From Caballeronia fortuita (lineage in GTDB: Bacteria; Pseudomonadota; Gammaproteobacteria; Burkholderiales; Burkholderiaceae): DNA of 64,000 nt. Both the position numbers and the translations under genes were made by a program. The notes under the pieces are model-generated. The model saw only the letters and a list, made by a program, of their open reading frames with translations, ran no database searches and was not told the DNA's origin. Each line of letters begins with the position of its first letter. Position 1 is the stretch's first letter. Shown here in pieces: positions 36,866 through 44,395 of the stretch. The stretch spans positions 124,001 through 188,000 of the forward strand of contig NZ_FCNX02000011.1 of the NCBI RefSeq assembly GCF_001544835.2, written 5' to 3'.

Positions 36866-37051
36866 ATGTTATTCAATAGCGATTTCGAGATTGCGTATCT
36901 GATCGTGGTTTTCGCGCTGTTAGGTATCGTTCTCGTCGGCGCCCTGCTGAACGCCTTGCATCTCGATGGCTGGCATCCCAAGGTTGTCAGTGCAGTCGTA
37001 GGCGCCATGATAGGCGTGGCGTTGATCGAGGTGGTACCGGCAATTACATAG
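36866..37051 (+). CDS. small two-helix membrane protein
   Basis: The 61-residue product has two hydrophobic helices (L-I-V-V-F-A-L-L-G-I-V-L-V-G-A-L-L and V-V-S-A-V-V-G-A-M-I-G-V-A-L-I-E-V) joined by H-L-D-G-W-H-P-K. Start 36866 follows GGAGGCGGCC. No family is recognised. It carries the strongest copy of the TATCAC-N3-GTGATA operator, so it probably belongs to the regulon of the oxidase cluster 10 kb away. It could be a small subunit or assembly factor of a membrane complex. Confidence 0.7.
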   Translation: MLFNSDFEIAYLIVVFALLGIVLVGALLNALHLDGWHPKVVSAVVGAMIGVALIEVVPAIT

Positions 37052-37102
37052 CGGAGTATTGTGCTCCCACGTTCGGTCGAGCTATCCAGCAGTCGGCCGC
37101 TT

Positions 37103-37246
37103 CGTCTTGAACACGCGTACGCGTCTCCCGTCCACAGTTCACAAGGCTCGACCAACGACCCGACGCTGATCGCGCTCGATACCCGGGGTCGCTCAACATC
37201 GATGAACTTGTACCAGGTCGCGATTAGCCGCACGCGCAAAAAAAGT
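37103..37246 (+). pseudogene. fragment of a conjugative relaxase/helicase (TraI/TraA-like)
   Basis: One frame gives E-H-A-Y-A-S-P-V-H-S-S-Q-G-S-T-N-D, L-I-A-L-D-T-R and L-Y-Q-V-A-I-S-R-T-R-K-K. This matches helicase motifs V and VI of TraI/TraA-type relaxases and related UvrD-like proteins (Y-A-x-T-V-H-x-x-Q-G and Y-V-A-I-S-R-A-R). Nothing before or after continues the protein. It is a short leftover, evidence of past conjugative DNA here. Confidence 0.6.
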
Positions 37247-37411
37247 CACGGCGATGGATGCCACCGCCGCCGGTGTGCTGCAGTTCGCGGTCGCACTGGC
37301 GTCAGAACTGAACGGAGAAAGAGGCATTAGGTGACTAATGTTAGGACGGCTTCGCATTAGTTTGCAGTGGCCCTCCAGGCCGCCCGATCCAGGGTGCGGG
37401 TGCATCAGAAC

Positions 37412-37493
37412 TGTTCTTGCCAGCGGCGTCGTCCGCGGCGTCCTTCAACTCTTCCTTCGTGTCACGGAGTTCTTTCCTGGCTTCGCCGCGGGC
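37412..37493 (-). pseudogene. CsbD-like C-terminal remnant
   Basis: The minus-strand frame gives G-E-A-R-K-E-L-R-D-T-K-E-E-L-K-D-A-A-D-D-A-A, matching the C-terminus of the CsbD protein at 58806-59000 (G-E-V-R-K-D-V-G-D-A-K-E-D-L-K-D-A-T-D-D-T-A). No CsbD N-terminus is found upstream in any frame. Confidence 0.5.
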
Positions 37494-37639
37494 GCAGCGG
37501 ACATTCTGATTCGACACCGATCTGGCCTGGAAGCAGTCGAACTGTCGCCATTTTTGGAACCGCGTTGTCAACTACGCGGGCGCCGCGTGGCGCTCGGCAT
37601 GTAACAATTAACGACGCGCGGGCCTCCCGAATCATCGGT

Positions 37640-38854
37640 TCAGAGCGCATCCTTGTAGATATACCGGCGCGACCACGGCAGCGTCTTCGCGCTGCGCCCC
37701 GCCTTACGGCAGATCACCTGATAGATGGACACGTCGTCGTTCTCGAATGCGTACGAGCATCCCGCGAGGTAGACTCGCCAGATTCGGAAGTGCTCGTCGT
37801 CGACGAGCTTTCTCGCTTGCTCTGCGTTCGCCTCGAATCTTTCGGCCCAGATGCCGAGCGTATGCGCGTAGTGCCGGCGCAGGCTCTCGACGTCGATCGC
37901 TTCCAGACCGCCGCGCTGCATCGATTCGAGCGCGAGGCTGATGTGCGGCAGCTCGCCATCTGGGAACACGTACTTGTCGATGAACTCGCCGCCGCCGAAC
38001 GAGGTCTCGCCGCTATCGGCATCTGACGACGTGATGCCGTGATTCATCGCGATGCCGTCATCGACGAGCAATTCGCGAATCTTTGAGAAATACGCTGGCA
38101 GATTTTTGCACCCGACGTGCTCGCACATGCCGACGCTCGTGATGCGGTCGAACTGCCCGGGAATTTCGCGATAGTCCTGCAGGCGGATCTCGATCTTTCC
38201 TTCAAGACCTGCCGCTTTCACGCGCTCGGCGGCGAGCTTGAACTGGTTTTCGGAAAGTGTGACGCCCACGCAGGTCGCGCCGAACTTCTGGGCGGCGCGA
38301 ATCACGAGCGCGCCCCAGCCGCAGCCGATATCGAGCAGACGATGCCCGGGCCTGACCTGGATCTTGGTGAGAATGTGATCAATCTTCTTGAGCTGCGCGG
38401 TGTCGATGTCTTCATCGCCGTTCTCAAAGTACGCGCAGGAGTAGACCATGTTCTTGTCGAGCCAAAGCTGGTAGAACGCGTTCGACACGTCGTAGTGGTA
38501 CTGGATAGCTTTCTTGTCCGACGTCTTCGAGTGACTAAAGTAGCGTCGCACGCGGGCGAGCGCGCCGGCACTCGTCACGGTACTGTTCGCGAGCCGGTGG
38601 CCAATGTCGATGATGTCGGTGAGCTTGCCGTCGATATCAATTTTGCCCTTCACATAGGCTTCGCCGAGATTGTCGAGGCTCGGTTCAAGCAGATAGGGCA
38701 GGGCTGTCGCGCTCTTCACATGCAGCGTGACTTCAGGGGCGGCGAACTCTCCGAAATCGAGCTGCTGTCCATCCCAAAGCACAAGCCGCGCGGGGAGGTC
38801 GGCCCCCGCGCGCACTTCCTCAACCCACTGCGTCAGCTTCTTCTCCCAGAACAT
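37640..38854 (-). CDS. cyclopropane-fatty-acid-phospholipid synthase family methyltransferase
   Basis: The 404-residue product has an N-terminal lipid-binding-like domain and a SAM-dependent methyltransferase domain with L-D-I-G-C-G-W-G-A-L (motif I), Q-Y-H-Y-D-V-S-N-A-F-Y and M-C-E-H-V-G. These are hallmarks of CFA synthase, which adds a methylene bridge to unsaturated membrane phospholipids, often in stationary phase or acid. It is about 20 residues longer than E. coli Cfa. It is a single gene, with decayed DNA on both sides. Confidence 0.9.
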   Translation of the reverse strand: MFWEKKLTQWVEEVRAGADLPARLVLWDGQQLDFGEFAAPEVTLHVKSATALPYLLEPSLDNLGEAYVKGKIDIDGKLTDIIDIGHRLANSTVTSAGALARVRRYFSHSKTSDKKAIQYHYDVSNAFYQLWLDKNMVYSCAYFENGDEDIDTAQLKKIDHILTKIQVRPGHRLLDIGCGWGALVIRAAQKFGATCVGVTLSENQFKLAAERVKAAGLEGKIEIRLQDYREIPGQFDRITSVGMCEHVGCKNLPAYFSKIRELLVDDGIAMNHGITSSDADSGETSFGGGEFIDKYVFPDGELPHISLALESMQRGGLEAIDVESLRRHYAHTLGIWAERFEANAEQARKLVDDEHFRIWRVYLAGCSYAFENDDVSIYQVICRKAGRSAKTLPWSRRYIYKDAL

Positions 38855-39389
38855 GCTTGTTTCTCCGCACTACTCCAATTTAAGAGAGGCTCGCGCCATC
38901 ATGTTTGTTACCTTACCCACGCTTGATTAGCACGATTCGCGCCGACGGTCGCGAAGGTCACTAGAAGTTCGCGTATCTGACACGGCGCTTCTGATCCCGA
39001 CAGGCACATGTAAGCGGTTTTAACGTGGACATACGGAGAACCGCAATCGGTAAATGCGATTTTGCTTTCGACGCTCTCGCGACGACGAAGAGAGAATCCG
39101 GAGGCTGTCCGAGTGGCTACGAAGGCAGCACCGTTCAGTAGCGCGCTGCTTGCTGCGTTGCGCATGGCGTGGAACGAGGACCCAGAACGCCAAAATCCGG
39201 CCCGGATGACGCGTTGCTTGAGGTCAAGCTACCTCGATCGTAGAGCCAAGGTCTTCCTAAAGCCGCGAGTACATCTTTGTGGATCGGGCGTCCGCCTTTG
39301 CGATCGGCAACCTTCTTCAAGGGATCGCGGCAGGTCTGACCCCAGGCGGTCGCCGCAGCTTTGCCGATCCGTTGAAGTGTTGTAGTAGT
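38855..39389. other. gene-free interval after the CFA synthase start
   Basis: About 535 bases upstream of the CFA gene. It should contain its promoter. Several frames exist on both strands, but none matches a known family or has a good ribosome site. The following 600 bases are remnants of cbpA and cbpM. Confidence 0.4.
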
Positions 39390-39690
39390 CGCCGTTCGTG
39401 CGCCAGCGGCCACCCAAGCGGAGATCAAGACCGCGCATCGCAAGCTCGCGCGCAAGTTTCATCCGGACCTCAACAAGGGCGCCGACGCCGAAGCGCGCTT
39501 CGAGGAGGTCGGCGAGGCCTGGCAAGTCCTCAAGGACCCCGAGAAGCGAGCGGCGTCGATGAGCTCGGCATCGGCTACAAGGACGGCGACGAGATCCGCT
39601 CGCGTCCAGATGCCAACGAAGATTTCGCGTACAGCGGTGGCCACGACCGGCAGGAGGTCAACGACACTTGCCTTCCAGGCGAACTCACGA
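39390..39690 (+). pseudogene. remnant of a DnaJ-like co-chaperone (CbpA)
   Basis: One frame gives A-T-Q-A-E-I-K-T-A-H-R-K-L-A-R-K-F-H-P-D-L-N-K and R-F-E-E-V-G-E-A-W-Q-V-L-K-D-P-E-K-R-A, a J-domain including the H-P-D motif. A shift then gives D-E-L-G-I-G-Y-K-D-G-D-E and F-A-Y-S-G. The start of the J-domain and the entire C-terminal substrate-binding part are missing. It is followed by cbpM-like DNA, the usual partner order. Confidence 0.72.
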
Positions 39691-39693
39691 GAA

Positions 39694-40000
39694 ACACATC
39701 GAGTTCACGCTGAGCGAACTTTGCCGTATTACGCGAGTTGGCCGACGATTTCGTCCGATGGGTCGTAGAAGGCACCTTCGAGCCGCGAGGCGCGCGCATG
39801 GAAGAATGGCGAGTTAGCGCAACTGTCTGTGCCGCGCCATTACCGCTCAAAGACTGGCGAAAGATCTGGAAGTGAATGCGCCAGGCGTGGCAATCGCGCT
39901 CGATCTACTCGGACAGATCGACGCTTTGCGCAAACGTCTTTCGCGCTATGCCGATGGCGTGAACAGGTCCGACGGCGCGACGTGGCCTGAGAAGCCGTAA
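39694..40000 (+). pseudogene. remnant of the chaperone modulator CbpM
   Basis: Fragments in several frames read H-I-E-F-T-L-S-E-L-C-R-I-T-R-V-G-R-R-F, E-P-R-G-A-R-M-E-E-W-R, and V-N-A-P-G-V-A-I-A-L-D-L-L-G-Q-I-D-A-L-R-K-R-L. This is the MerR-like CbpM pattern, with frameshifts near 39755, 39800 and 39845. The order CbpA-CbpM matches the intact operon of relatives, so the whole unit has decayed. Confidence 0.68.
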
Positions 40001-40187
40001 GAGACAGTTCAGCGATTTGACTTGACATCCCGGCCGGTCGTCGGGCAGCGGACGGCCGCACACTTCGACATCGGCCGGTCGACGAGCCCAGTAACTCAGT
40101 GAAGGGGCTGTGGCGCACCACCGGCGGACCTAAGAAGGCCCTCCGTGCGTGTTGGCGGCTAAGGCGGATCCCATCCGCGTCGAACAG

Positions 40188-42467
40188 TCAAACGATTCGC
40201 ACTGGAATCGACTTCGCGCCCGGCACTTTACTTTCCTTCGCATAGTGCCAAAGTGGCAGAAGAACGTTGCACTCAGGATAGTAGCCGCCGATGCAGCCTT
40301 CGGGCACTTCATAGGCCTTGATCTCTAGCCCGTCGAGACGGCGGTCGATGCCGTCGTCGGCGATCGTCTGCAAGGTCACCTTCTGCCCCTCCTGAAGTTG
40401 ACGCTTCTCCATGTCAGCCTTGTTCATCAGGATTACCATGCGCGTGCCCTTCACGCCACGAAAACGGTCGTCGATATTATAGATGGTCGTATTGAACTGG
40501 CTGTCGCTGCGCAAGGTCATGAGGCGCAGCGCGTCGGGCATCTTCTCGCGCATGTCTGGGTCTTCCCCCAGCGACTCCGGCGCCATGAACTCGGCTTTTC
40601 CCGACTTCGTTTTCCATTGCCGATGCCGCGCCGGAAGCGGACGGTGAAAGCCGCCGGGCTGCCACATGCGTGCATTGAAGTCGTGAAACGTCTCGGGATA
40701 GGTTTTCGCGATTTCGTCGCGTACAAGCGCGAAGTCGTTCCGCCACGCATCCCAATCGACGGTGGAGCGCGCCCCGAGTGTGGCCATCGCAATGCCTGCG
40801 ACGATAAATTGCTCGGAGCGCGCCTTCTCGCTCGCCGGCTCCGTGACGCCCTTCGAACCGTGCATGCAGCCGGTGCTGTCTTCCATTGATACGGCCTGCT
40901 CGCCCATCGGCGTGCGGTGGAATTCGATGCGGCTCAGACACGGCAACACGTACGACACTTCGCCGTGCACCAGATGACTGCGATTGAGTTTGGTTGCAAT
41001 GTTGACCGTCAGACGCAGGCGACCCCACGCTGGCTCGGTCTGCAGTCGATCCGGTACGGAACGCACGAGATTGCCGCCCAGATTAACCACGGCTTTGACT
41101 TCTCCCTTGACGATGCCCTCGAATGCTTCGATCGTGTTCATGCCTTTCTTTCTCGGCGGCTCGAATGAGAACTGTTTTGCGAGCTGATCGAGCGGCGCGA
41201 GCTCCGGCTTCTCCGTGATGCCAACGGTGCGTTGGCCCTGCACATTGGAGTGTCCGCGTATCGGCGAAGGACCGGCGCCCGGCTTGCCTACGTTGCCTCG
41301 CAACAGGAGCAGATTGCAGAGCATGCGCACGTTTTGCACGCCCAGACGATGCTGCGTTAGTCCCATGCCGTAGTGAGCCATCACGGCGTTCGCGCTCATG
41401 TACTCCGCGGCGGCCTCGCCCAGCGCAGCGCGTCCGAGACCGCTGATGCGTTCTATTTCGCTCCACTCGGTTTCGCGGGCGCATGCGGCGAATGCGTCAA
41501 AGCCTGTCGTATGTTCCTCGATGAACGCTACGTCGATCACGCGCGGCAGGCCTTGCGCTCTCGCCTGATCGTCAGCCTCGATCACGGCCTTGCAGATGCC
41601 GAGGATGGCGGCCGTGTCGCCGCCCGTCTTGACCTGGTGATACTGCGTGCTGATCTGCGTCTGGGCCGGCGTCAGCATTTGCACGGGCGACTGCGGATTG
41701 GCGAAGGAAACGAGTCCCGGTTCGCGCAGCGGGTTGAAGGTGATGATCGGCACGCCCCGTTTGCGCGCATCCTGAAGTTGGTGAAGCATGCGCGGGCTGT
41801 TCGTGCCCACGTTCTGGCCGAAGAAGAACATCAGGTCGGTCTTTTCAAAATCGTCGAGCGTGATGGTACCCACGCCGACGCCGATCGCTTCCTTCAGCCC
41901 AACGCTCGAACTTTCATGACACATGTTCGAGCTGTCGGGTAGGTTATTGCAGCCGTACATCCGCGCGAACAACTGATACATGTAAGCCGTTTCGAGCGAA
42001 GCGCGCCCCGACGTGTAGAAGACGGCCTGCTCGGGATCCATCGCATTCAGTTCCCGGCCGATCTCCGCAAAAGCGTCCCCCCAGCTTACTTCCACATAAC
42101 TGTCCGATGCCGCGTCGTACCGCATGGGCGCGGTCAGCCGGCCCGCTTCTTCCAGATCGTGGTCGGGCCAGTTCAGAAGCGACGTGACGGTGTTCAACTC
42201 GAAGAACGCCGGCGTCATGCGCTTGGACGTGGTGTCCCACGCCGTGGCTTTTGCCCCGCTCTCGCAGAACTCGAACGTATGAGGGTCCGCCGGCTTGGCC
42301 CACGAACAGCTCACGCACATGAAGCCATCCGGCTTGTTCTGTTTGAGCAGTATTGCGCTGTCCTTGAGCGGGACCTTTTCCTGCATCAGGATCGTGGCCA
42401 CGGATTTAAGCGATCCCCAGCCGCCGGAGGCAAAGGGATAGGATGGACTCTTGCTGTCATTGCTCAT
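40188..42467 (-). CDS. FdhF/YdeP-family molybdopterin oxidoreductase
   Basis: The 759-residue product has a Cys cluster near the N-terminus (F-M-C-V-S-C-S, then F-C-E-S-G) that can bind one 4Fe-4S. The active-site region S-N-M-C-H-E-S-S-S-V-G holds Cys where E. coli FdhF has selenocysteine. Later motifs include H-Y-G-M-G-L-T-Q-H and R-G-H-S-N-V-Q-G. No Tat signal is seen, so it is cytoplasmic. Relatives are called formate dehydrogenase-like or YdeP, the latter linked to acid resistance. It ends the leftward oxidase operon, 121 bases past the cytochrome gene. An in-frame ATG at 42503 would add 12 residues. Confidence 0.87.
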   Translation of the reverse strand: MSNDSKSPSYPFASGGWGSLKSVATILMQEKVPLKDSAILLKQNKPDGFMCVSCSWAKPADPHTFEFCESGAKATAWDTTSKRMTPAFFELNTVTSLLNWPDHDLEEAGRLTAPMRYDAASDSYVEVSWGDAFAEIGRELNAMDPEQAVFYTSGRASLETAYMYQLFARMYGCNNLPDSSNMCHESSSVGLKEAIGVGVGTITLDDFEKTDLMFFFGQNVGTNSPRMLHQLQDARKRGVPIITFNPLREPGLVSFANPQSPVQMLTPAQTQISTQYHQVKTGGDTAAILGICKAVIEADDQARAQGLPRVIDVAFIEEHTTGFDAFAACARETEWSEIERISGLGRAALGEAAAEYMSANAVMAHYGMGLTQHRLGVQNVRMLCNLLLLRGNVGKPGAGPSPIRGHSNVQGQRTVGITEKPELAPLDQLAKQFSFEPPRKKGMNTIEAFEGIVKGEVKAVVNLGGNLVRSVPDRLQTEPAWGRLRLTVNIATKLNRSHLVHGEVSYVLPCLSRIEFHRTPMGEQAVSMEDSTGCMHGSKGVTEPASEKARSEQFIVAGIAMATLGARSTVDWDAWRNDFALVRDEIAKTYPETFHDFNARMWQPGGFHRPLPARHRQWKTKSGKAEFMAPESLGEDPDMREKMPDALRLMTLRSDSQFNTTIYNIDDRFRGVKGTRMVILMNKADMEKRQLQEGQKVTLQTIADDGIDRRLDGLEIKAYEVPEGCIGGYYPECNVLLPLWHYAKESKVPGAKSIPVRIV

Positions 42468-42588
42468 GGCTGCGGGCTCCGGGGGAAAATCATGACGTGA
42501 CATCGAACAAAACCTGTTCCGGCATTCACGACCGTCGTCTCTTTGATTCGCCGCGCTTCCTGCTCGAGAGCTGATGACGCAGCGCTCG

Positions 42589-43914
42589 TTACTGATGGAT
42601 AGCCGATCGCAGTCGCTCTACTTCCTGATCTGAAACAGGCGCAGCATGATTGCCCCATGCGCCGCGGATGAAGCTCACTACCTGAGCCATCTCCGCGGAC
42701 GTCAGCTTGCCGTGAAAACCGGGCATCTTCTGAGGCTCGGGTCCCGTATCCGTTTTTGGGCTCTTGCTGCCTTCAATCACGATGCGCATCACCGAGGTCG
42801 GGTCTTCGGCCAGCACCAGCGGATTGCCCGCGAGTGCAGCGACCTTATTGGGCTGACCTCGTCCGTCCGCCTCGTGGCACCGCGCGCAGAAGGATAGATA
42901 CACACCAGCGCCAGGACGCTCCACTTCACCGATGCGAATGCTTCGCGCGGTCTGCACCTGAGCGTGCGCGTTGTTTGCGAAGCTGCCGTAGGTCTGTTGA
43001 GCTGAAAGTGATTTCAAATATACGGCGATCGCCTGAAGATCCGAATCGGACAGATGCTGCGTACTTTCCTCAACCACGGGGGCCATTGCGCCAAACGCGA
43101 TGGCGCCTGCGCCGTGGCCGGTTCGCAAGAACTTGACGATGTCGTCGGCAGACCAGCGCCCAAGCCCACTACCTGGATCGCCGGTCAGGTTAGGCGCGAG
43201 CCAGTGATCGTTGACGCCACCGGTCAGATACCATGGTGACGCTTCGCTATAGCCCAGTTCGTTGTAAGCGGGGCCTCGCGGCGTGTGACATGCGCCGCAG
43301 TGTCCAAGTCCTTGTACGAGATACGCGCCTCGGTTCCACTGCGCGGTTTGTTTGGAGTTCGCTTGGTACCGGTCATGATTGCCGAACGCGAGACTCCAGA
43401 ACAGCATGCCCCAACGTTGATTGAACGGAAACGGCAAGTGCGTTTCGGGCGCACGCTTGGCGGCCGGCGCGACGCCGTGCATCAAATACGCGTACAACGC
43501 GGTCACGTCGTCGTCCGTCATGTTCGCAAGCGACGGATATGGCATTGCCGGATAAAGCCGCTTGCCGTCGCGCCGCTTACCCACGCGCAGCGCGTCGGCG
43601 AAATCACGCAAGTTGTAGCGGCCAATACCGAACTCGGTGTCCGGTGTGATGTTGCTTGCATAGATCGGACCAAACGGCGAGTTGACAGGCATGCCGCCGC
43701 CCAGCGGCGTGTGATCTGCAGCGTCGTGGCATGCACTGCAGTCGCCGGCTTTTGCGAGATATTCACCTCGAGCAATCAGCTTCGGGTCGGTCATCGACGG
43801 TGACTGGCCGGTGATGGTATCGGATAAGCGATCCGCCGACCGGTCGCCACATGCGCTCAACGCCACAATCATGAGCGCCTTGACAAGCCAATCCCGAGTT
43901 CTGATCGCGTTCAT
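42589..43914 (-). CDS. tri-haem cytochrome c, alcohol/gluconate-dehydrogenase subunit type
   Basis: The 441-residue product has a lipobox (L-S-A-C, Cys 22) and three haem c sites: C-S-A-C-H (59-63), C-G-A-C-H (206-210) and C-A-R-C-H (343-347). The architecture matches the cytochrome subunit of membrane-bound alcohol, gluconate and sorbitol dehydrogenases, which passes electrons from the flavoprotein to quinone or an oxidase on the periplasmic face. No dehydrogenase is beside it on this strand, but a GMC flavoprotein and its subunit 3 lie 9 kb away in the divergent operon. The stop of the upstream gene is two bases from this start. Confidence 0.9.
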   Translation of the reverse strand: MNAIRTRDWLVKALMIVALSACGDRSADRLSDTITGQSPSMTDPKLIARGEYLAKAGDCSACHDAADHTPLGGGMPVNSPFGPIYASNITPDTEFGIGRYNLRDFADALRVGKRRDGKRLYPAMPYPSLANMTDDDVTALYAYLMHGVAPAAKRAPETHLPFPFNQRWGMLFWSLAFGNHDRYQANSKQTAQWNRGAYLVQGLGHCGACHTPRGPAYNELGYSEASPWYLTGGVNDHWLAPNLTGDPGSGLGRWSADDIVKFLRTGHGAGAIAFGAMAPVVEESTQHLSDSDLQAIAVYLKSLSAQQTYGSFANNAHAQVQTARSIRIGEVERPGAGVYLSFCARCHEADGRGQPNKVAALAGNPLVLAEDPTSVMRIVIEGSKSPKTDTGPEPQKMPGFHGKLTSAEMAQVVSFIRGAWGNHAAPVSDQEVERLRSAIHQ

Positions 43915-43915
43915 G

Positions 43916-44395
43916 TCAATGCCACTGGCTACAAGATTGGAAAAACACTTCGGCAAGGACCGTGAACACCAGCCCTATAACAAATCCGCAGCCGATCAAC
44001 GCGCTGCACAGCGCAACGAAGCGCTTACGAGTCACCTCCTCCTCAGCGCGCGACGGTTCCTCGGACAACTCCATGTTCGAACGCTGTGCTTTGAGCTGCT
44101 TTTGCTTGCGCCTCAGGAACACGAAGCCGTACACGGGGAGTGCGGCGCATATGGCCGCGACGGCGAAGGCAGCGATCGACATTCCATACAACCATCCATC
44201 GAGATTCGGAAAGACAGGTTTGACACGCGGGATCGATCCAGCCGAGCAGGCTTGGGCGGAGATCGTCTCAGAGACCATCAGTTGAAGCAGCCATGCGCCG
44301 GGCGCGAAGAAAAAGCCCGCACTCGCGCACAGGCCAAGACGGCGCTTTTCGCTTTGGGTGAGTGCAGACTTCTCCGCGGGGACGGGCGTTTGCAT
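43916..44395 (-). CDS. membrane protein of the oxidase operon
   Basis: The 159-residue product starts M-Q-T-P-V-P-A-E-K-S at 44395, sharing bases with the end of the oxidase gene. It has about three hydrophobic segments (A-G-F-F-F-A-P-G-A-W-L-L-Q, I-A-A-F-A-V-A-A-I-C-A-A-L-P-V-Y and L-I-G-C-G-F-V-I-G-L-V-F) with a charged loop. No family is recognised with certainty; similar small proteins follow CoxN-type oxidases. It is likely a structural or assembly subunit. Confidence 0.75.
   Translation of the reverse strand: MQTPVPAEKSALTQSEKRRLGLCASAGFFFAPGAWLLQLMVSETISAQACSAGSIPRVKPVFPNLDGWLYGMSIAAFAVAAICAALPVYGFVFLRRKQKQLKAQRSNMELSEEPSRAEEEVTRKRFVALCSALIGCGFVIGLVFTVLAEVFFQSCSQWH

Noticed and set aside
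38117..38926. A 269-codon plus-strand frame opposite the CFA synthase
   Set aside because: Antisense to a clear methyltransferase gene; no start signal.
41880..41940. Selenocysteine in the FdhF-like protein
   Set aside because: The active-site codon is a Cys codon, not TGA, so no recoding is needed.
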